A stretch of DNA of 64,000 bases from Galeruca laticollis. Lineage: Eukaryota; Arthropoda; Insecta; Coleoptera; Chrysomelidae. A program made the position numbers and the translations under genes. The stretch is taken from the NCBI GenBank assembly GCA_963921935.1, contig OY998175.1, positions 178,781,262 through 178,845,261 on the forward strand, given 5' to 3'. The notes below the pieces were generated by a model. That model was given only the letters and a program-made list of their open reading frames with translations. It searched no databases and was not told where the DNA came from. Position 1 is the first letter of the stretch. The number at the start of each line of letters is the position of its first letter. Positions 33,740 through 45,356 of the stretch are shown piece after piece.

Positions 33740-35301
33740 TCCAGGTAATTATAAACAACCCGAAAAGCTAATAAGGCAGGAAACCTTTAACTGGGGAGGC
33801 AACTCTCCCCGGCAGTTCGCCGCTGTCGGTATTAGCTTTCACAGCCTAAATTCCACACTTACTCCCAAAAAATACCCAAAACGTCCTCCAGACGCACCCG
33901 CAGTACTAAAACTGCACCCAAATCCACCACTTCTGACATAGAATATTCTGCCCTAATGGATATGTCCCGCCAACAACTCCAAGCTTGTGGATTCGATGCA
34001 TCTGCAATCAAAGCCCTATAAGACTCATTTGTAATCAGTAAAGCTCTCAACCAACTCTTCGTCGCAGATAAAGCACAATCAAAATCGTCTCATTCAAAAT
34101 CTTAAAGAACTTCAAAATCTCCAACCTCCTTGCATCTCCACAACTCCAGCCTCCTCATAACCTCAAAATTTCTAATTTCAACCCCTAAAACCACTTCCTT
34201 CGTATCTCCCACCAGGTCTTACACTTCCTTCATAAGATCTCAATCTCCCACACCCTCAATCGCCCGACAACCCTCCATTCCCTACGGGAAAACTAAACCC
34301 CGACAAGCACAAACCTCTACCCCCCTCAACGATCCTACCTCAACCCAAACCCTAAACCTTAGAAGCCTTCCTCTTCAATATTCTTCTCAAAAATCCCTTT
34401 TCAACCTCCTAAACACCTATGAACTCCTTCACGGTCACAGCCTTTATCTAAAAGCAAACTTTAACCGAACTGTCTTCTTGAAAACCTCAACAATGGCACC
34501 CTCCACACTCTTAAAAAAATCCAGGCGACCCCAACATCACCATAAACATCCTCCAATCCACTCAACGTCCCCCCGTCCGGTCAAAACTCTCGCACCCACA
34601 TTCTCCTTCGTCTGCAGAAATGTAGACAATTCCATCCCTCAAGAAGAATTTGAAGAAATTCTTCTAAATAAAAATTTCCCTTACAAAAAAAATTTGGCGA
34701 ATCATTGCCCAGTCCACAAGTAAGCCCACTTCCATGTTCCGCATTATCACCGACTGCGAAATCCATTACCGCTAAGCCCTACCTTCTGGTATCTTATTCC
34801 ACGGTCTCCCACACTAATGCGAACCTTCCAACGCCAACCCACTACCCCCAGTCTCTAAATACTGCAACCGATGCACACAAGCCGGATACTCCTTCGAATC
34901 TTGTCGGTCTAAGCCGATCTGTCTCTCCTGCTGCCAAGCCGGCCACCGCCCAGAAAAATGCCCCAAATCAGAAACCCCAACCTGTACAAATTGCGGTGGT
35001 CCTCACCCCGCTCTCCACCCTCGCTGCCCCCACAGGCTAGCCACCCCTAAAAATCCACAAGAAACCGGTCCAGTCACACTGGAAAAGCCACAAGTTCCTT
35101 ATGACCTATCAACCGATAGGATGATCATCATTGAAATTCTCACAATTATATTCATGAATGCCATCCCCAATTTCAGATACATTATAGCTGACACTCTTCG
35201 TCACTTAATTCCATTCTTTTATCGACACAACTGCTCTATTACAAACATAGGCAGACGTGCTCACTTGCTTGATGATTATTACCTGCCACCTACTATTTAA
35301 C
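33740..35301 (+). pseudogene. Jockey-type LINE ORF1 (gag-like) with zinc knuckles
   Basis: After a GC-balanced leader, coding traces begin near 33890 (SDIEYSALMDMSRQQLQACG, FDASAIKAL). They pass through a Pro/Ser/Thr-rich region with frame breaks and a MFRIITDCEIHYR-like segment. From 34857 the frame is open for 148 codons to a stop at 35301. It has three knuckles: CNRCTQAGYSFESC, CLSCCQAGHRPEKC and CTNCGGPHPALHPRC. That spacing is typical of ORF1 proteins of jockey-clade LINEs, which bind element RNA. A hydrophobic tail (IIIEILTIIFMNAIPNFRYI) is unusual. No endonuclease or reverse transcriptase ORF follows before the hAT edge at 35590. The C-rich composition contrasts with the AT-rich neighbours. 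Confidence 0.75.
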
Positions 35302-35589
35302 TTCAGCATACTAATTTACTAATTAACTACTTAACATCAACTTTGTAATTAACTATCAACTCCAATAAACGCTTTACTCTCGCTACTCCTCGAATTACTC
35401 AAACCAACTATTCTACTCAAAACTCACTTCCGAATTATATTTCTCACTCCCCCATAACTAAATTCGACCTTTCTTCTAATCACATACTTAACCCTCCAAC
35501 GAACGCGCGCACACAAACCCCAATCTAAAAACACCCAACCCCCGCTCTGCAGAGGAACGGTATCCTATAACAAGACCCTATCTCTAATA
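35302..35589. other. Non-coding tail after jockey-type ORF1
   Basis: C- and A-rich sequence (CTCACTCCCCCATAACTAAA) continues the base composition of the preceding ORF1 and then stops at the hAT-like terminus at 35590. It probably belongs to the same LINE. Confidence 0.45.
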
Positions 35590-37780
35590 CAGGGAAGGGC
35601 AACCGCCAGCCCGCGGGCCGGAACCGGCCCCTGAACACTTTTCGACTTTCGAGTGGCCCGCGTCAAAGAAATATCTTCCAAGTGAGTCCGGCCCGCGTTC
35701 ACAACCCATTTCATGGAAATTTCAGCTTTCCAATGTTTCATCACATGCTATGAATAGTCGGTACATTTAATATGTGACCCTTTTTTTACACGGGTGATAG
35801 CGTTCCCTTGGTTTAATTTTTGGGAAAACTCAAAAGCGTTTAATATTTCATGGCATTCCCGACAATGAAATAATAGTTTTTTCCCAGTATATAAATATAA
35901 ATAGACGTATAATAAAATAATCCTAATAAATATGATGGGACTAACTCGAAGATGAAACACCTACCGAGGTTTTTATCGGTACTTATTCAGTTCCGTTCAA
36001 AACTGACAAAACGTGTTTTAACATTTTTCTTGGAAGTAAACTGCATTGCACTCAAAAAATTATAAGGAAGGGGAAAATTCTCACCAGTTTCTTGAGAGAA
36101 GCGGTATTGCTAACATATCTGAAAAGTTTATAGTGAGTGCATGTTTCAAGACTTGTGGACCGAACAATATTTTTTATTAACCAGAAGAATGGGCCGTTAT
36201 GTTTAACTTTCAATGAAGCTGTGTTAAGAGAATATATATTTTAAAAAGACATTACAGTAGTAAACATCGCCAATGTGACCGTTTTGAGGGGCAGTTAGGA
36301 AAATATAAAATTAATCATTTAAAAAAGTCTGCCAGTTAACCACTATTATTCCGTAAGTGTAACAGTGAAGTGGATGATATTGTTCGAGCAAGTTTTATTG
36401 TCAGCGAAAAAATTGGCAAACATTCGAAACCATTTTCTGAAGGAGAATTTGTTAAAGATTGCATGATTGAGGTCTCTAAAATATTATGTCCTGATAAGAC
36501 TAAGTAGTTTCAACAAATTCGTTAGTCCCGCAGAACTATTTATAGACGTATAGATTCAATTGCTGATGATTTGAAATTAAATATGACTGATGTAACAAAG
36601 CAATTTGAATGTTTGTGTGTTGCTTTGGATGAAGTGCGGACACCGCACAACTAGCAATATTTATTCGTGGGGTTGATATTAATTTTAATTGTATTAAAGA
36701 ATTACTTTCATTACAACCGATGAAGGATACAACAAAATGAGAAGATATGTTTCAGGAAGTTAAAAAGGCTTTTGACAAGTTTGTACTTGACTGGCAAAAA
36801 CTAGGTAGCGTAGCAACGGACGGAGCTCCATCAATGGTTGGATCATATTCAGGAGTTGTAACTAAAATACAAACAGAATTAACTGCAAGAAATATCAACT
36901 TGTATTTCACTGTATTTTACACCAACAGAACTTGTGTACCACTGTCGTGTTTTGCATTAACTATATTAAATCAAAGGCTCTGAATCATCGACAACTTAAA
37001 CAATTTTTGGAAAAACTCGAAACTGAATATGCAAATTTACTCTATTATTGTGAGGTAAGATGGTTGAGCAAAAGAATTATGTAGAAACGATTTTTTGAAC
37101 TGAAGGATGAAATATACTTATTTATGGACATGAAAGGAAAACAAATTCCCGAATTAAAAGAAGATATAACTGCCCATTGAAATTAACTTAAGTCACGTTA
37201 ACAAACCCAGGGGCAACTAGTTAATGAACTATAAGGGTACACAAAATATTTCCAAAACAAACTAAGACTTTGGGAAGATCAATTGAGAAATGTTAATGGC
37301 TACCATTTTAATACACTTGTAAACTGCGAGAATTTTGATCACATATTTTGTGCAAACGAAATAAAAAGTTTAAGAACAGAATTTACCAAGCAGTTTGAGG
37401 ACTTCCGCAAACAAGAAATTTATATGGATATATTTTCTTCACCTTCTATTGTCAATGTGGAGACAATTCCTTACACCATTTAAATGGAGTTATTTGAATT
37501 TCAAGAAAATACGGAATTGAAAGTTAAGTTTACAGACACATCACTTCTGGAATTTTATCAAAAGTATTATCAAAAACAGAAGTATGCACAATTGTCGGCT
37601 ATCATTCGTAAAAAAATGGCATAGTTTGGAAGCACAAACAGTTCTTTTCTAGAATTAATTTTGTGAAGTCCAAAGCAAGAACAAGACTTACGGATATCCA
37701 TTTGGAAAATAATTTACGCGTTGCCACTTAACTTCAGGCCAAATATGGACCGACTTGTAAGAGATATGCATTCACAAAGT
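35590..37780 (+). mobile_element. hAT element, left terminus plus transposase remnant
   Basis: CAGGGAAGGGCAACCGCCAG at 35590 followed by CCCGCGGGCCGGAACCGGCC is the CAGGG...GGCAACC type of hAT terminus. The coding remnant follows at 36120-37780 in the same orientation. No matching right terminus was found, so the element is truncated or its right end is degraded. The eight bases before it (CTCTAATA) would be the candidate target duplication. Confidence 0.65.
36120..37780 (+). pseudogene. hAT transposase pseudogene (GTF2IRD2-like)
   Basis: Ordered blocks: LCLTFNEAVLREY (BED-like region), ASFIVSEKIGKHSKPFSEGE, FVKDCMIEVSKILCPDK, RRTIYRRIDSIADDLKLN, FECLCVALDEV (first catalytic block with the DES motif damaged), AQLAIFIRGVDINFNCIKEL, FDKFVLDWQKLGSVATDGAP (second acidic block), ALNHRQLKQFLEKLETEYAN, LLYYCEVRWLSKRIM (the VRWLS block) and the C-terminal RISIWKIIYALPLNF-type dimerisation segment. 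The order and wording match hAT transposases of the kind domesticated as GTF2IRD2 in mammals. Stops at several places show it is dead. Confidence 0.8.
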
Positions 37781-37993
37781 TCTTATTGATAAATTAACTC
37801 CAATGTTAAAATGTCATATACCTGGAAATGTTATTGTCACTTTGCCATCGATAAAAAAGGTGCATCCTTTTTTATCGCGATAAAAACTTCTCTTCCTCAA
37901 TATCTAGTAAGCGGACGTCACTTTTACACAATGACAATGAGTCGCAATTATTGTTGTTGTTCATCCATATATTCTGTCGTTAATTTATCTTGC

Positions 37994-38212
37994 CAAAAAA
38001 CACTCGAGCTTTTCTTTTATTAGATAAATTCCTCTTTGACTCAAAGTTTTGCCAATCACTAAATTTGCTCGAAAAACTGACATTAGATAAAATCGCTCCA
38101 CCTTCGGTGTCGCGATTTTATCATGTCAGTTTTTCTCGTAAAATTAGTGATTGGCAAAACTGTTTCGTTGCAAAGAGAAATTTATCCGATAAAAAAAAAG
38201 CTCTTGTGTTTT
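37994..38212. repeat. Foldback MITE, ~100-bp arms
   Basis: Left-arm blocks AAACACTCGAGCTTTT, TTTGCCAATCACTAAATTTG and GAAAAACTGACAT are answered in reverse order by their complements after the centre CCACCTTCGGTGTCG (38098-38112). The same 15-bp centre occurs, inverted, in the hairpin at 42843-43073, so they are one family. Confidence 0.85.
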
Positions 38213-40094
38213 TACTGTTGATAAAATTTAAAAAACACCAAGTGTCAAAAAAGTTACTTTAGTCACGAGTTTTACTAGGCCCGAGTGGAGCGAAGAGGAA
38301 CGAGTGACTTGTGAAACGAGTGGCTAAAAACGTTTTTAACACGAGGTGCTTACTATACTTTTTCTTCGCCCGCAGGAAGGAAGAAATTATATTATATTTT
38401 AATTATATTCATAACATGACGGACGATGGCTGACGACTGATTGACAAATCAAATGACACAGAACAATAAAGAGATAAACGAGATGTGACTTTTCGCATTT
38501 TAAACACTAGTGTTTAAAGAGTTTTTTTGTGCATGTCAAACCCGTGTTCAAAATGGGGTTTTAGTAACGGAAGTAGAAAAAAGTATATATTATGACTTTC
38601 TTAGTACTTATCTTATTTGTTCTCTGTTGTCCTTTCACCTGCATTTTCTTGACACTTATACAATCCACACTCGCATTGACATTACAAATAAATAATTATT
38701 TATTTGTATAATGATGTTTCATTGGTTTCAACTTCTAGACCCCTAGAAACCACCCCTTATATCAAAAAAAGTACTAAAAAGCATTTTTCCAATTGGAAAA
38801 GTTTTAATTTTGCATTTCTATTAACAATTTTCATTTTAAATGTGAGGAATGTCATACGGAGTGACACTAAAGTTTTACGTAGTACTTGAAAATTTAATAG
38901 TGTCTTCCTTAGAGTATTACTATACAATGTGTATGTATGTGTTAATCTGAGGTGTGTTATATCTAAAACAACAAGTTGCCGCCCACTTTTGGTAGAAACG
39001 TAAGTAGCATGTATTGTATTTTGCTCGAAATGTAACTTACAGGCACATTTTTCATCAATATCGCTTGCAACGAACAAATAGTGCAAGCTTGTACTAACAT
39101 ATTCTGTATATGCAATCAGATGTACCCGCCCTTGTATCAACTTTTTATCATTTATATTTAACAATAAACACACTATTTTGTTTAACATGCTTTCTACAAT
39201 AGGTACCTACGTATCGATATTTAATTAAATATTAGTGGAGAAAAATTAAGGACCTGGAAAATCCACAAGTTTAATTATCGACAGGCAGAGTCTGGTCTAA
39301 TGAAATCTATAGCAACCTTATCGGAGTGACAAAATAAAATTTTAATCAATCATCCAATCGACTTTCACACTATTTACAACCTATTCGTTGACACAGTAGT
39401 TTGTTTCCTGAAACGCAGAATTTAAGCATGTGTTTGGAATTGTGCGGAACCTATTAAAATGATAAAAATTTCATTAAGTATATCTGAACTTGTGCACGCA
39501 TAGAACAAGCAAACTATTTCGTCATCACAGGCAGGCTTAACTGCAAAAATAGTTATTAAATTATAATGTTAGAGGTCAATTCTGCATGATATTGCCCGTA
39601 AAAAGGAATTACGCTTATATGCGAGAAAAAACATTGAACACTTGAGTGAGAATGGTAAATTCGATTCGATGAAGAAGAGGACAAACATCACAATTGGAAA
39701 ATCGATTAAAAAATCCTCATTACGATAAAAAGATAAAACGGGATTATCAAACTAGGAAATAGCAAAAAAGCATACATTTAATTGTAAAAATACAAAATGT
39801 CTTGAAACACAAACAAATAGAAAGAAAAGAGATTTTTTTAAAATGGCTTATACACATAAAAATGAGAAATCTATTAATGATATAAAAAACTGAGCAATTC
39901 AAGCAAAATGTATAATTCTATTTCATAAATTGCAGGTATGTATCTATGAGTAATTTAAATTGTATTTTCTTCTTCTACGTGTTATATTTTATCAATTAAA
40001 GACAAACATCCTTCATATAATTGACACAGATTGTATTTTGATATTCATGTAATGTGATATACCTATATCAGCATTGTCAATGTCAAATAATATT
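38213..40094. other. Non-coding sequence
   Basis: A minus-strand frame of 143 codons (38757-39188) has no recognisable domain and is not accepted as a gene. No other structure is supported until the hammerhead-like motif at 40095. Confidence 0.35.
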
Positions 40095-40125
40095 TTGATA
40101 AAGGCCGAAGTTTAGCCGAAACGTC
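40095..40125 (+). ncRNA. Degenerate hammerhead-like core
   Basis: TTGATAA, stem II GGC...GCC, then GAAA and a self-complementary ACGT before C. This is the same UUGANAA...GAAA arrangement as at 17269-17318, with U3 and A8. Stem I is weak here. The sequence context (GGCCGAAG...GCCGAAACGTC) is common in 3' regions of retroelements. Confidence 0.3.
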
Positions 40126-40314
40126 AAAAAAATTTCAATAAAAAAACACGTTATTTATTAGAATAGACCAAAAATCAAGCACATTGACTTTATTATATTA
40201 TAAGAATATAAATTATTTCTATTACAGATTTATTATACTTCATGCTTGTAATAAAAGCGGCTTCATTTTCTTCCAAATCTCAATCGAATGACTATCATGT
40301 AAAGATTTAAGTTA

Positions 40315-40866
40315 CGGTCGCACGATGATAGTAGATCGCGATAGTCGCTGCCGTGAAAGTTGATCATAGTTTGCTATCTCTGTCACTACCTGTTCATACA
40401 CATTTGCAGTAGTATGATAGTGATAATATACAATTTTTTTACAAGACTGTGATGGAATCTATTACGTAACATATACCTTATACTTCTAATCTTTTGCCTC
40501 AGTTCTTTACCTCAGCTGCATCCCGTCTGTGTCGTAGTTTATAATTGACATCCTTTTTATACCATAAAAATGGATACCTTTGGTATGCTTCTAAGAAACT
40601 ATCAATATCAAAATTTTACATTCAAATTACAAGTACAAAAAAAATAAACAACATTCTACCAGGCACGTGGACTGTGATAGCGTGAATTTGATAGCATGTA
40701 GCTGTATGCAACGTGAAAGTGCTGTTACCATCACTCACATTCACTATCAAATATTGTGCATACATGATAGTATGAGAGTCGCTTTCGCGATAGTTCGATA
40801 GTCACTATCGACTTGTTCACACTTTCACGAAAGCGACTATTGCATTTTACTATCATCGTGCGACCG
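40315..40866. mobile_element. 552-bp MITE with CGGTCGCAC termini
   Basis: CGGTCGCACGATGATAGTA at 40315 is answered by TACTATCATCGTGCGACCG ending at 40866. Inside, variants of CGATAGTCGC and TGATAGTGA-type words recur on both sides (for example TCGCGATAGTTCGATAGTCA near 40785), giving nested palindromes. No coding capacity is present and a target duplication could not be established. Confidence 0.85.
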
Positions 40867-42269
40867 CGGATTTAAAAAAGACAAGTAATTGTTCCCTTAT
40901 TCATACTGTCTGTGCGATTAGAGGGAGGTTTTTAGGTTTCCCTCCAAACCGTGTCGGGGAAATGAACTATACAACCATACATTTCAGACACATTCCGAAA
41001 TGAAATACAAGTAGTGCTTGATATTATGTGGCTTCACAATCAAACCATTGGGTGAACATTTTTCCTGGGACCGGATTAGAGGATTTTCACAAGATTTCAT
41101 ATGGTCCATATTCCACATTATAATATCGGCCATATAACAAACCAACATTTATAAAAATCGTGCAAGCCGTTTCCGAAATAATTGAGGCGTTCCATACTTA
41201 AAACTCTATTTTGAATTACTTTATAAAAAAAACATTTAAAAATGTATTTCCAAAAAAAACCGTTGCTTTTGCAAAATTTGTTCACCACCTGCTTATAAAG
41301 AATTTCGCTCTCAGAGATGCCCCTGATCGACCAGGGAAGTAAACCAAGCACACACATTTTTCAAGGGTCCACCCTGGGACCGAAGTCCCGACGGCTATAA
41401 ATATATATCTATCAAATCAAGCAACACTGGATTTTAAATTAACTATAAACCTTTGATTAATAACTTAAACAAATTCAAATTTACAACCAGATGCTGCGAG
41501 CATTTTGTAATTACCTGAGAGACAAACTAACTAACGGCAATAAATATATATCTATCACATCAAGCAACACTGGATTTTAAATTCACTATAATCCTTTTAT
41601 TAACAACTTGAACTAAATACATATGTACAACCAGATTCTGCGAGCATTTGGTAAATACCTGAGAGATAAACTAACTATTACAACACAATGGGAATGTGCT
41701 TTATACCTAACCGACAAGGGTTACGTGTGGAACAATGATGCTTCCACAAGGGGTTCTAATGTGTGACTGGTTTTTGGCTCGATTAGCAATGTTGCCAGAT
41801 TTGTGAGACATACACATGGTAGAAACCAATAAATTTCATGGTATTTTTCAGGAAATAATGGTACTATTGTCTTTTTATTTTTACAAAAGAGCATTATTAC
41901 CTAATAAAAATATCGAACACAAAATAATCATAGAATACATAATAAAAAACATACAAATAAAGAGTTAATCGGAAATTGTATTCATAAAACAATCCTCGAC
42001 TTGTTTGTCAGAATCAACAGTTGAAATATCTGTCTTTGGATACAGTACAATAGAAGTCATCTTGTTAAGCATACTATCTGAAAACACCATCCCTGTTTTC
42101 GAATTTCTTCTGAAGAAAAAACCAAAGAATGCACTGCCCCCAAAATACTTTGAAGGGATTTCTAAGCGATGTATGAAGAATGTACTAGATATATTTTACA
42201 ACTAATAAACTTGCAAATAATGGTATTTTTGTCACTTTTAAAGATACGGTTACATAATGAGGAAATAAT
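40867..42269. other. Non-coding sequence with one imperfect duplication
   Basis: AAATATATATCTATCA.ATCAAGCAACACTGGATTTTAAATT occurs at about 41398 and again at about 41541, followed in both by a similar GCGAGCATTT..TAA..ACCTGAGAGA block. This is a ~143-bp tandem duplication. Nothing else is supported. Confidence 0.55.
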
Positions 42270-44137
42270 GGTATAAATAAACGGTTTTAAAGATTAAAAC
42301 TAACTTTTCCGCACTCCGGAGTGTGTATCATGCTAACATTCAGGAATTTCTCCAAAAATGACAAAAATGTGGTATATCTGGATTTATAGGAGCCGTTGTA
42401 CTTGGCACTGGTGGGCTGAAAATGAATAGGGCTCATCTGTGAGACGCCTTGAGAAATATTCAATACAATTAGTCATTTGTTTACACGCCGAAGGCTGTAT
42501 CATATTAACAAAGCAAAATTTCTCCAAAAATGTAGTATATCTGGATATATAGGATCCGTTGTACTGACTCTGGTGAGCTGAAAATTAGTAGAGTTCATCT
42601 GTGAGACGTCCTGAAAAATATCTAATCATAAAATTGGTCACTTGTATTCACTTGAGAGGCTGTATCGTGCTAACAAACTGAAATTTCTCCAAAAATGACA
42701 AAAATGTGGTATCATAGCGCCCATTGCACTGGATCTAGAGGGTTCATCTGTGAGATGCCCTGAACAATATCCAATCATAAAATTGGTCACGACATACACA
42801 AAGGAGTTTTTTTTAAAAACCCGTTATTCGTGTTTTCTCACTTATAATTGCACAAGTGGTTTGTATTTTATCGGGTAAATTTGGGTTGTTTAATGAGAAG
42901 CTGTTTCCTAGCAATTTGACGAGAATAACTGTCAACTATTAAAAACACGACACCGAAGGTGGAGTGTTTTTAGGTTGACAGTTATTCGAGTGAAATTGCT
43001 AAAGGAAACAGTTTAGAATTTGAACAACACAAATTTACCCAATATCAATACAAACCTCAAGTGTAATTCGGCAGGACAATTTAATGAATGAGATGGAAGT
43101 ATCTGGCTCAAATGCGTATCTTTTTGAATCGCAGATTGATGATTGCGTCGCAACTGTATTAGTAGGCACACAGGTATTAACAATTTGACTAATTTCGGCG
43201 TTCGTAGACACACCGAATCGACTCATTGTTAGTTCTTGAAAATTCAATAAGTTGTTGACAAACATGCCAAACTATTTATTCTGGTAACCAACACCGCGAT
43301 AATTGATGAACAAATGAATAAGTGAAAAAACCACTAGTGTATTTGTCGCTGTAAAAGTTAAAGCTAACTTTTGCCGCTGTCAAAGTGATAATTGCACTGT
43401 GGCATATGCGATTTTTTATACATGAGTTAAATTGTCACTGAAAAATGTTAAAATAACTCAAAAAACTCAAAAATTTCAACTTTTTTTGGGGTAAACCAAT
43501 ATTTTTCTCGCGGTAAAGTAATACCATTAAGACCTGACAACACTGGCGATTGGAGAAACAGAAATAGGATGATAGGTCTGTTCGGGCGTTGCTACTTGTA
43601 CAAGGTGCAATGGGAAGAGACATTGTGAAATCCGGGCTGCGTTCGTTATTTGAATGATTGCGGAGTTGTCAAGAGTTTCATTTAGTCGGACTACAAAATA
43701 AAATTCACTGGCAATGATGATGATGATCAAATTCAGTATCATACTACTATGATTGTTTTAGAGTAAGCATCAAAACCTCGATCAAAACCGACTAAAACAA
43801 AAGAATTGAAGATCAATATTATTTCGATATTTACTGGACCATCAAACTATTTTAACGGTTTGGCAACATATTGGAAATTAAGTGAAATTTCGGTTATAAC
43901 GTGCATATTGTTGCAGGTGTAAGCTGCTAATATCTTATTTTTAATAATTCTAGTAACCTTGGCAACGCTGTATGGGAAATGTATGACGTATTTGTGATAT
44001 ATCTTAAAAATAGATTTTTTTAAATGCATCTCTATCCGGAATAAATGAACTTTGGAAACATGTATAAATAGAAACAAGAAGAAGTGCAGAATTCATAATT
44101 TTCTCGCGTATCTCGAGGTAGATCTGTTTTTCGCTTA
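42270..44137 (+). repeat. Family R, long-form copy F (empty-site reference)
   Basis: It begins AAATAAACGGTTTTAAAGAT at 42274, has three diverged monomers, and is interrupted at about 42838-43431. It then resumes with the tail (AACTTTTTTTGGGGTAAACC, TTTTTCTCGCGGTAAAGTAA) and extends through ACAACACTGGCGATT, CAAGAGTTTCATTTAGTCG, GATCAAATTCAGTATCAT and AACCTCGATCAAAACCGACT to GTTTTTCGCTTACTA at 44137. This longer 3' part also occurs around 47.7-57.2 kb, split by two transposons. Here both of those sites are empty, at 43652 and 43742. Confidence 0.85.
42843..43073. repeat. Foldback MITE inside R copy F
   Basis: Arms containing AAGTGGTTTGTATT, GGGTAAATTTG and GAATAACTGTCAAC fold on the centre CGACACCGAAGGTGG (42948-42962). 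That centre is the exact complement of the one in the MITE at 37994-38212. Confidence 0.85.
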
Positions 44138-44269
44138 CTATATATATTATCAGAAACCCAATTAACATAGTATATGGTGTAGGGTATACTTTTACTATTA
44201 TACTTATATCAACTACATCGCATTATGCTTAAAACATTTATCCATTTTTTCATCGATGCTTTGGTCCAG

Positions 44270-45300
44270 ATAGAATTTTATTCATGTACAAATTTAGCCC
44301 ATTGTTGTTTATCTCTTGCCATTGTTTTTGCCTCTGTCCATGTTTTTCCTTTTTCTTGCATTATGCCTACCATAACACCATCCCATGTTTGTTTTGGTCT
44401 TCCTCTTTTCGTTCTTTTTTGTATTTTTAATTGCCATACTTTTTTAACTGGTCTTGTATCGTTCATTCTTTGTAAATGTCCCCACCAGCTTAATTGTCTC
44501 TTTTCAATAAATTTAAGTGTTGATTCTATTTCAAGGTCTCTTTTTCTTGTTGTGAGAACTTATCAATTATCTGTTTCACTGCTGTGAATATGTGGTCTTG
44601 GATGCTTCGCCCTCTTCTAAATCCACAAATCCACTTTGCGATTCTCCGAGAGTATTTTCTATCCTTGATCTTATCTTACTGTATATAATCTTCTCGTAGA
44701 CTTTCATAGCTGTACTAAGTAGATTTACTCCTCTATAATTATTGCAGTATTGTCTATACCCCTTTTTATATATTGGAACTATTAAGGCTGTCTTCCAATT
44801 TTTTGGAATCTGTTCTTCACTCCATGCCGTGTTGTCTATTTTCAATAATATTTTTGTTCCTGTTTCCCCTAAATTCTTGAACATTTCTGCTGTTAATTTA
44901 TCAGTTCCCGGAGATTTTCCATTTTTCAATTCATCTATTATTTCCTGTAACTCATTTAAAGTTACAATGTCTTTATTTTCTATTATTGCATCCTTTTTTT
45001 TGTTAATGTCCTGAATTCTGTTGTCTGCTACTAGTAATTCCTCAAAATACTCTTTCCATCTATCAATTACTTCGTTTTCATTTCTTAGTATATCTCCTTT
45101 TTTATTTTTTATCCATGTTATTTCTTGTTTTTTCCTTTCTTAATGACTTCAATGTTTTGTGAAACAATTTTTGATTTGATTTACTATTGCTTTCCATTTT
45201 TTCGCCAAATTCTTTCCACTGATATCTTTTAGCTACTGCTACCATCTCTTTTACCTTTTTCCTCTTCTCTTTGTACACTTCATAGTTTTCCGTTGTTTTG

Positions 45301-45356
<56 letters not shown>

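Noticed and set aside
38757..39188. Minus-strand frame of 143 codons
   Set aside because: No domain, start context or neighbouring exon was recognised; composition is that of AT-rich non-coding sequence. Could be revisited with transcript data.
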